In this document: positions 61,004 to 64,000 of the stretch, one piece after another | Layout of the letters: each line of letters opens with the position of its first letter | Position numbering within the stretch: position 1 is the stretch's first letter | Assembly: GCF_042678185.1 (NCBI RefSeq) | Contig: NZ_JBHUDQ010000002.1 | DNA from: Ramlibacter ginsenosidimutans | Lineage (GTDB): Bacteria > Pseudomonadota > Gammaproteobacteria > Burkholderiales > Burkholderiaceae_C | DNA: 64,000 nucleotides | Reading direction: 5' to 3' (one strand) | The notes under the pieces: model-generated | What the model saw: the letters and a program-made list of their open reading frames with translations, nothing else | Told to the model about the DNA's origin: nothing | Database searches by the model: none | Translations under genes and position numbers: made by a program

Positions 61004-61546
61004 ATGTCCCTGGATCTCGTCACCCCCGGCAAGAACGTTCCCGATGCCTTCAACGTGATCATCGAGATCCCGATGAACGCGGACCCCGTGAAGTACGAGG
61101 TGGACAAGGAGACCGGTGCGATCTTCGTGGACCGCTTCATGAGCACGTCCATGCACTACCCGACGAACTACGGGTACGTGCCCCGGACCATCAGCGGCGA
61201 CGGCGACCCGGTCGACGTGCTGGTGATCACGCCCGTTCCGCTGATTCCGGGCGTGGTGGTGCCGTGCCGGCCCATCGGCATCCTGAAGATGCAGGACGAG
61301 GCCGGCGACGACGCCAAGGTGCTCGCCGTGCCCACGGACAAGATCCTGGCCATCTACACGCAGTGGCAGAAGCCGGAAGACCTGAATCCGCTGCGCCTGA
61401 AGACCATCTCGCACTTCTTCGAGCACTACAAGGACCTGGAGCCCGGCAAGTGGGTGAAGGTGCTGGGCTGGGAAGGCCCCGAGTCCGCGAGGAAGGAAGT
61501 GCTGGACGGGATCGAGGCGTACAAGAAGGCGCATCCGGACAGGTGA
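61004..61546 (+). CDS. ppa: soluble inorganic pyrophosphatase
   Basis: Hydrolyses pyrophosphate to pull biosynthetic reactions forward. The 180-aa family I product has the start SLDLVTPGKNVPDAFNVIIEIP, the active-site motifs KYEVDKETG, YPTNYGYVPRT, the signature DGDPVDVLV with its three Asp, and DKILAIYT. The divergent hppA encodes the membrane form. The ATG lacks a strong ribosome-binding site. Confidence 0.97.
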   Translation: MSLDLVTPGKNVPDAFNVIIEIPMNADPVKYEVDKETGAIFVDRFMSTSMHYPTNYGYVPRTISGDGDPVDVLVITPVPLIPGVVVPCRPIGILKMQDEAGDDAKVLAVPTDKILAIYTQWQKPEDLNPLRLKTISHFFEHYKDLEPGKWVKVLGWEGPESARKEVLDGIEAYKKAHPDR

Positions 61547-61601
61547 TGTTCCGTCGCCGGCGGACGGGGGACGGGGCCACCTGCGCTTGGCACGCGTCCC
61601 C

Positions 61602-61683
61602 GTAGGCTGGGGTGACGCAGGAACCCCAGCTCGCTGCGCTACGCTGGATCGCTGGGGTTCGCTGTCGCTCACCGCCAGCCTAC
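61602..61683. repeat. intergenic inverted repeat, same family as in dnaX
   Basis: Two arms, 61602-61630 and 61651-61683, are inverted copies of a GTAGGCTGG...ACCCCAGC sequence. The left arm matches dnaX copy 1 at 28 of 29 positions and the right arm matches dnaX copy 2 with one base extra. The element fills most of the 165-base gap between ppa and the FemAB-like gene. The rest of that gap shows nothing else. Confidence 0.75.
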
Positions 61684-61711
61684 AGGAGCCGCGTTCGCGG
61701 AAAGCTGCCGG

Positions 61712-62908
61712 TTACGAGGAACCGCCTCCGCCGCCGTCACCGTGCCGGAATGGCGAGCGCTCCTCGAGATGCTCCATGTAGTTCTCGATGCCGCGTCCTT
61801 CGCGCTGCAGGAACTTCTCGACCGCATCCGCGAACGCGGGATGGGCCAGCCAGTGCGCGCTGGTGGTCTTCACGGGCATGAGGGCGCGCGCCATCTTGTG
61901 CTCGCCCTGCGCGCCGCCTTCGAAGCGCTGGAAGCCGTGGTCTATGCACCACTGCAGCGGCTGGTAGTAGCAGGCCTCGAAGTGCAGGCAGTCCACGCGC
62001 TGCAGCGCACCCCAGTAGCGGCCATAGGCGACGCCGTCCTCGATGCCGATCAGGCTGCTCGCGATGGGTTGGCCGCCGCGCTCCGCGATGAACAGCAGCC
62101 AGTTCTCCGGCATGCTGGCCGCCATCCGGCGGAAGAAGTCGCGGGTGAGGTAGGGCGGATTGCCGTGCTCGAGGTAGGTGCGCTCGTAGCAGCGGTAGAA
62201 GAAGTCCCAGTCGCCGGGCGTGATCGCCGCGCCCCGGGCATGACGGAAGCGCACGCCGGCCTCGGCCACCTTGCGCCGCTCCTGCCGGATCTTCTTGCGC
62301 TTCTCCTGCGTGAGGCTCGCCAGGAAGGCATCGAAGTCGGCGTAGCGTGCGTCCGCCCCGCCGCCGGGGCCCTCGTTGATCCAGTGGAACTGCACCGTGT
62401 GGCGCAGCATCAGCCCGGCCTGCTCGCAGGCGGCGACGTCCTCGTCGTCCGCGAACAGCGCATGCCACGATGACACTTTTTTCTGCTTGCACCACGCGAG
62501 CACGGAACGCACCAGCGCCACGCGCGCCGCCGCATCGCGCGCGAGCAGGCGCGGCCCCGGCACCGGCGTGAACGGCACGGCCGTCAGCGCCTTGGGGTAA
62601 TAGCGCAACCCGTGCTGCTCGTACGCGTTGGCCCAGGCCCAGTCGAACACGTACTCGCCGTAGGAGTGGCTCTTCAGGTAGAGCGGGCACGCCGCTTGCA
62701 ATTCGCCATCGCGCCACAGCGTCAGGAACTGCGGCGACCAGCCCGTGTCGCGCACGGCGCTGCCGCTGTCGTGCAGGGCCGCGAGGTACTCCTGCCGCAT
62801 GAAGGGCGAGCCGCCCGCCAGCGCCAGCAGCGCGTTCCATTGCGCTGCGTCGACGTCCGACGGCGTCGCGAGGACCCGGGTGACATAATCGTTCGAGAGG
62901 TCTGGCAC
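61712..62908 (-). CDS. FemAB-like/GNAT-fold peptidogalycan biosynthesis protein
   Basis: A 398-aa protein of the PF04339 (FemAB-related) family, with acyltransferase-like fold. The core LQRVDCLHFEACYYQPLQWCIDHGFQRFEGGAQGEHKMARALMPV and ITPGDWDFFYRCYERTYLEHGNPPYL are recognisable. The start is unclear: GTG at 62908 and GTG at 62926 are in frame, and neither has a ribosome-binding site; ATG codons further up overlap nadE. It ends in a glycine run (GDGGGGGSS). Substrate unknown. It is divergent from nadE with an overlap or gap of a few bases. Confidence 0.75.
   Translation of the reverse strand: MPDLSNDYVTRVLATPSDVDAAQWNALLALAGGSPFMRQEYLAALHDSGSAVRDTGWSPQFLTLWRDGELQAACPLYLKSHSYGEYVFDWAWANAYEQHGLRYYPKALTAVPFTPVPGPRLLARDAAARVALVRSVLAWCKQKKVSSWHALFADDEDVAACEQAGLMLRHTVQFHWINEGPGGGADARYADFDAFLASLTQEKRKKIRQERRKVAEAGVRFRHARGAAITPGDWDFFYRCYERTYLEHGNPPYLTRDFFRRMAASMPENWLLFIAERGGQPIASSLIGIEDGVAYGRYWGALQRVDCLHFEACYYQPLQWCIDHGFQRFEGGAQGEHKMARALMPVKTTSAHWLAHPAFADAVEKFLQREGRGIENYMEHLEERSPFRHGDGGGGGSS
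62884..62889 (+). promoter_or_regulatory. -10 element of nadE
   Basis: CATAAT, with a transcription start near 62896, 20 bases before the nadE ATG. The -35 is weak. It overlaps the start of the divergent FemAB-like gene. Confidence 0.45.
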
Positions 62909-62915
62909 GTCTGAA

Positions 62916-64000
62916 ATGGCACTCACAATCTGTACCGCGCAGCTCAACGTCATCGTCGGCGACATGGGCGGCAATGCGCAAAAAATCATCGCCGCTTCGC
63001 GCAAGGCCTACGAGCAGGGCGCGCGCCTGGTCGTCACTCCGGAGCTGTCGATCTGCGGCTACCCGGCGGAGGACCTGCTGCTGCGTCCGGCCTTCATCGC
63101 TGCCTGCGATGATGCCGTGAAAACGGTGGCCCGCGAGCTCGCGGGGTTGAAGGGCCTGCACGTCGTGGTGGGCCATCCGCACGGCGGGGCGATCCGCGGC
63201 AAGTCGGTGCAGGTGCAGCAACGCTACAACGCCGCGAGCGTGCTGTGCGAGGGCAAGGTGCTGGAGACCTATGCCAAGCGCGAACTGCCGAACTACCAGG
63301 TGTTCGACGAGTACCGCTACTTCACGCGCGGGCAGGGTACCTGCGTGTTCCAGGTCGAAGGCATCAACGTCGGCCTGATGATCTGCGAGGACGCGTGGTT
63401 CGCCGAGCCGGCACAGCTCTCCCGGGACTCCGGCGCGCAGATGCTGGTCGTGCCCAATGCGTCGCCCTTCCACGCCGGCAAGAGCGGCGAGCGCGTCGCG
63501 CGCATGGTCGACCGCGCCCAGGACGTGGGGCTGCCCCTGGTGTATTCGCACCTGGTCGGCGGACAGGACGAAGTGATCTTCGACGGCGCGTCCTTCGCGG
63601 TGAACGCCGACGGACAGCTCGCCGCGATCGCCCCCGCCTTCTGCGAAGACCTGTTCTACGTGCGCGCGGAACTGGACGGGGAAGCGGTCACGCTCTCCGG
63701 CTCCCGGGCCGCGCAGCCTGACGGCGATGCGGAACTGTGGCACGCGCTCGTGCTGGGCGTGCGCGACTACATCGGCAAGAACGGTTTCCCCGGCGTGCTG
63801 CTGGGGCTGTCGGGCGGCATCGACTCCGCGCTGGTGCTGGCCATCGCCGTCGATGCGCTGGGCGCTGACAAGGTGCGCGCCGTGATGATGCCGTCGCCGT
63901 ACACACAGGACATCTCCTGGATCGATGCGGCGGAGATGTCGAAGCGGCTCGGCGTGCGCTACGACGAGATCTCGATCAAGCCGATGTTCGAGTCGTTCAA
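62916..64000 (+). CDS. nadE: glutamine-dependent NAD+ synthetase (partial, runs off the window)
   Basis: Last step of NAD+ synthesis: amidates nicotinate adenine dinucleotide. The N-terminal nitrilase-type glutaminase has its triad visible: Glu in TPELSICGYP, Lys in YAKRELPNYQVFDEYRYF and Cys in LMICEDAWF. The C-terminal ATP-pyrophosphatase domain begins with the P-loop LLGLSGGIDSALVLAIAVDALG and continues with PSPYTQDISW. About 361 codons are present; the gene is open at base 64000. Confidence 0.95.
   Translation, partial: MALTICTAQLNVIVGDMGGNAQKIIAASRKAYEQGARLVVTPELSICGYPAEDLLLRPAFIAACDDAVKTVARELAGLKGLHVVVGHPHGGAIRGKSVQVQQRYNAASVLCEGKVLETYAKRELPNYQVFDEYRYFTRGQGTCVFQVEGINVGLMICEDAWFAEPAQLSRDSGAQMLVVPNASPFHAGKSGERVARMVDRAQDVGLPLVYSHLVGGQDEVIFDGASFAVNADGQLAAIAPAFCEDLFYVRAELDGEAVTLSGSRAAQPDGDAELWHALVLGVRDYIGKNGFPGVLLGLSGGIDSALVLAIAVDALGADKVRAVMMPSPYTQDISWIDAAEMSKRLGVRYDEISIKPMFESF

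Overview
The window is about 64 kb of very GC-rich chromosome, with short intergenic gaps, many 4-base ATGA/GTGA overlaps and few mobile sequences. Gene content and order (ftsH end-folP-glmM; a Pho/polyphosphate cluster ending pstSCAB-phoU-phoB-phoR; trxA-rho-rpmE; 4.5S RNA next to dnaX-ybaB-recR; gloB/rnhA; hppA opposite ppa) fit Burkholderiales, most likely a Comamonadaceae member of the Ramlibacter/Variovorax kind. That placement rests on remembered family and synteny patterns, not on a search. No tRNA, rRNA, CRISPR, prophage or insertion sequence was seen.

Layout. 1-17.1 kb: folate (folP) and cell-wall sugar (glmM) genes, then a phosphate block. ppk2 and a CYTH-CHAD protein face left; ppk1 and sixA face right; a Lys-rich ribbon-helix-helix-like protein and ppx face left; pstS-pstC-pstA-pstB-phoU-phoB-phoR face right. 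A near-consensus Pho box precedes pstS and two lie before ppk1, so uptake, signalling and polyphosphate storage are probably one regulon. 17.1-23.3 kb (minus strand): trxA, rho, an endonuclease/phosphatase-family protein, rpmE2, a membrane glycosyltransferase-like protein and a MATE transporter. 23.4-32.7 kb: an AddB/AddA-type nuclease-helicase pair, a hybrid-free sensor kinase and two small hypothetical genes. 32.9-36.4 kb: 4.5S RNA (ffs), dnaX, ybaB, recR and a MAPEG protein. 36.5-39.3 kb: a NitT/TauT-type ABC transporter. 39.3-42.9 kb: mltD-gloB opposite a methyltransferase and rnhA. 43-47.4 kb: an RND efflux pair. 47.4-51.9 kb: a MoaD-like/beta-propeller pair followed by moeA, mobA and moaA. 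52-58.6 kb: an SDR enzyme, a three-gene envelope operon with an M48 protease, and a TetR-controlled hydrolase-aldehyde dehydrogenase operon. 58.7-64 kb: the proton-pumping pyrophosphatase hppA opposite the soluble one (ppa), a FemAB-like protein and the start of nadE.

The most interesting signals are these. (1) dnaX contains a run of nine A at codons 369-371, followed by a short hairpin and early stops in both other frames, which predicts a gamma-type short subunit made by slippage. (2) Repeat-like elements between pstB and phoU, and between the addA-like gene and the sensor kinase, share an identical 14-mer in opposite orientations. Each carries a mini-ORF that ends at the next gene's start and a hairpin that buries the next gene's ribosome-binding site. 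(3) The dnaX linker is built partly from a repeat that also occurs after ppa. (4) A Lys/Ala-rich DNA-binding-like protein with its own palindromic operator sits inside the polyphosphate cluster. (5) A MoaD/ThiS-like protein is coupled to a six-Asp-box propeller of unknown role.
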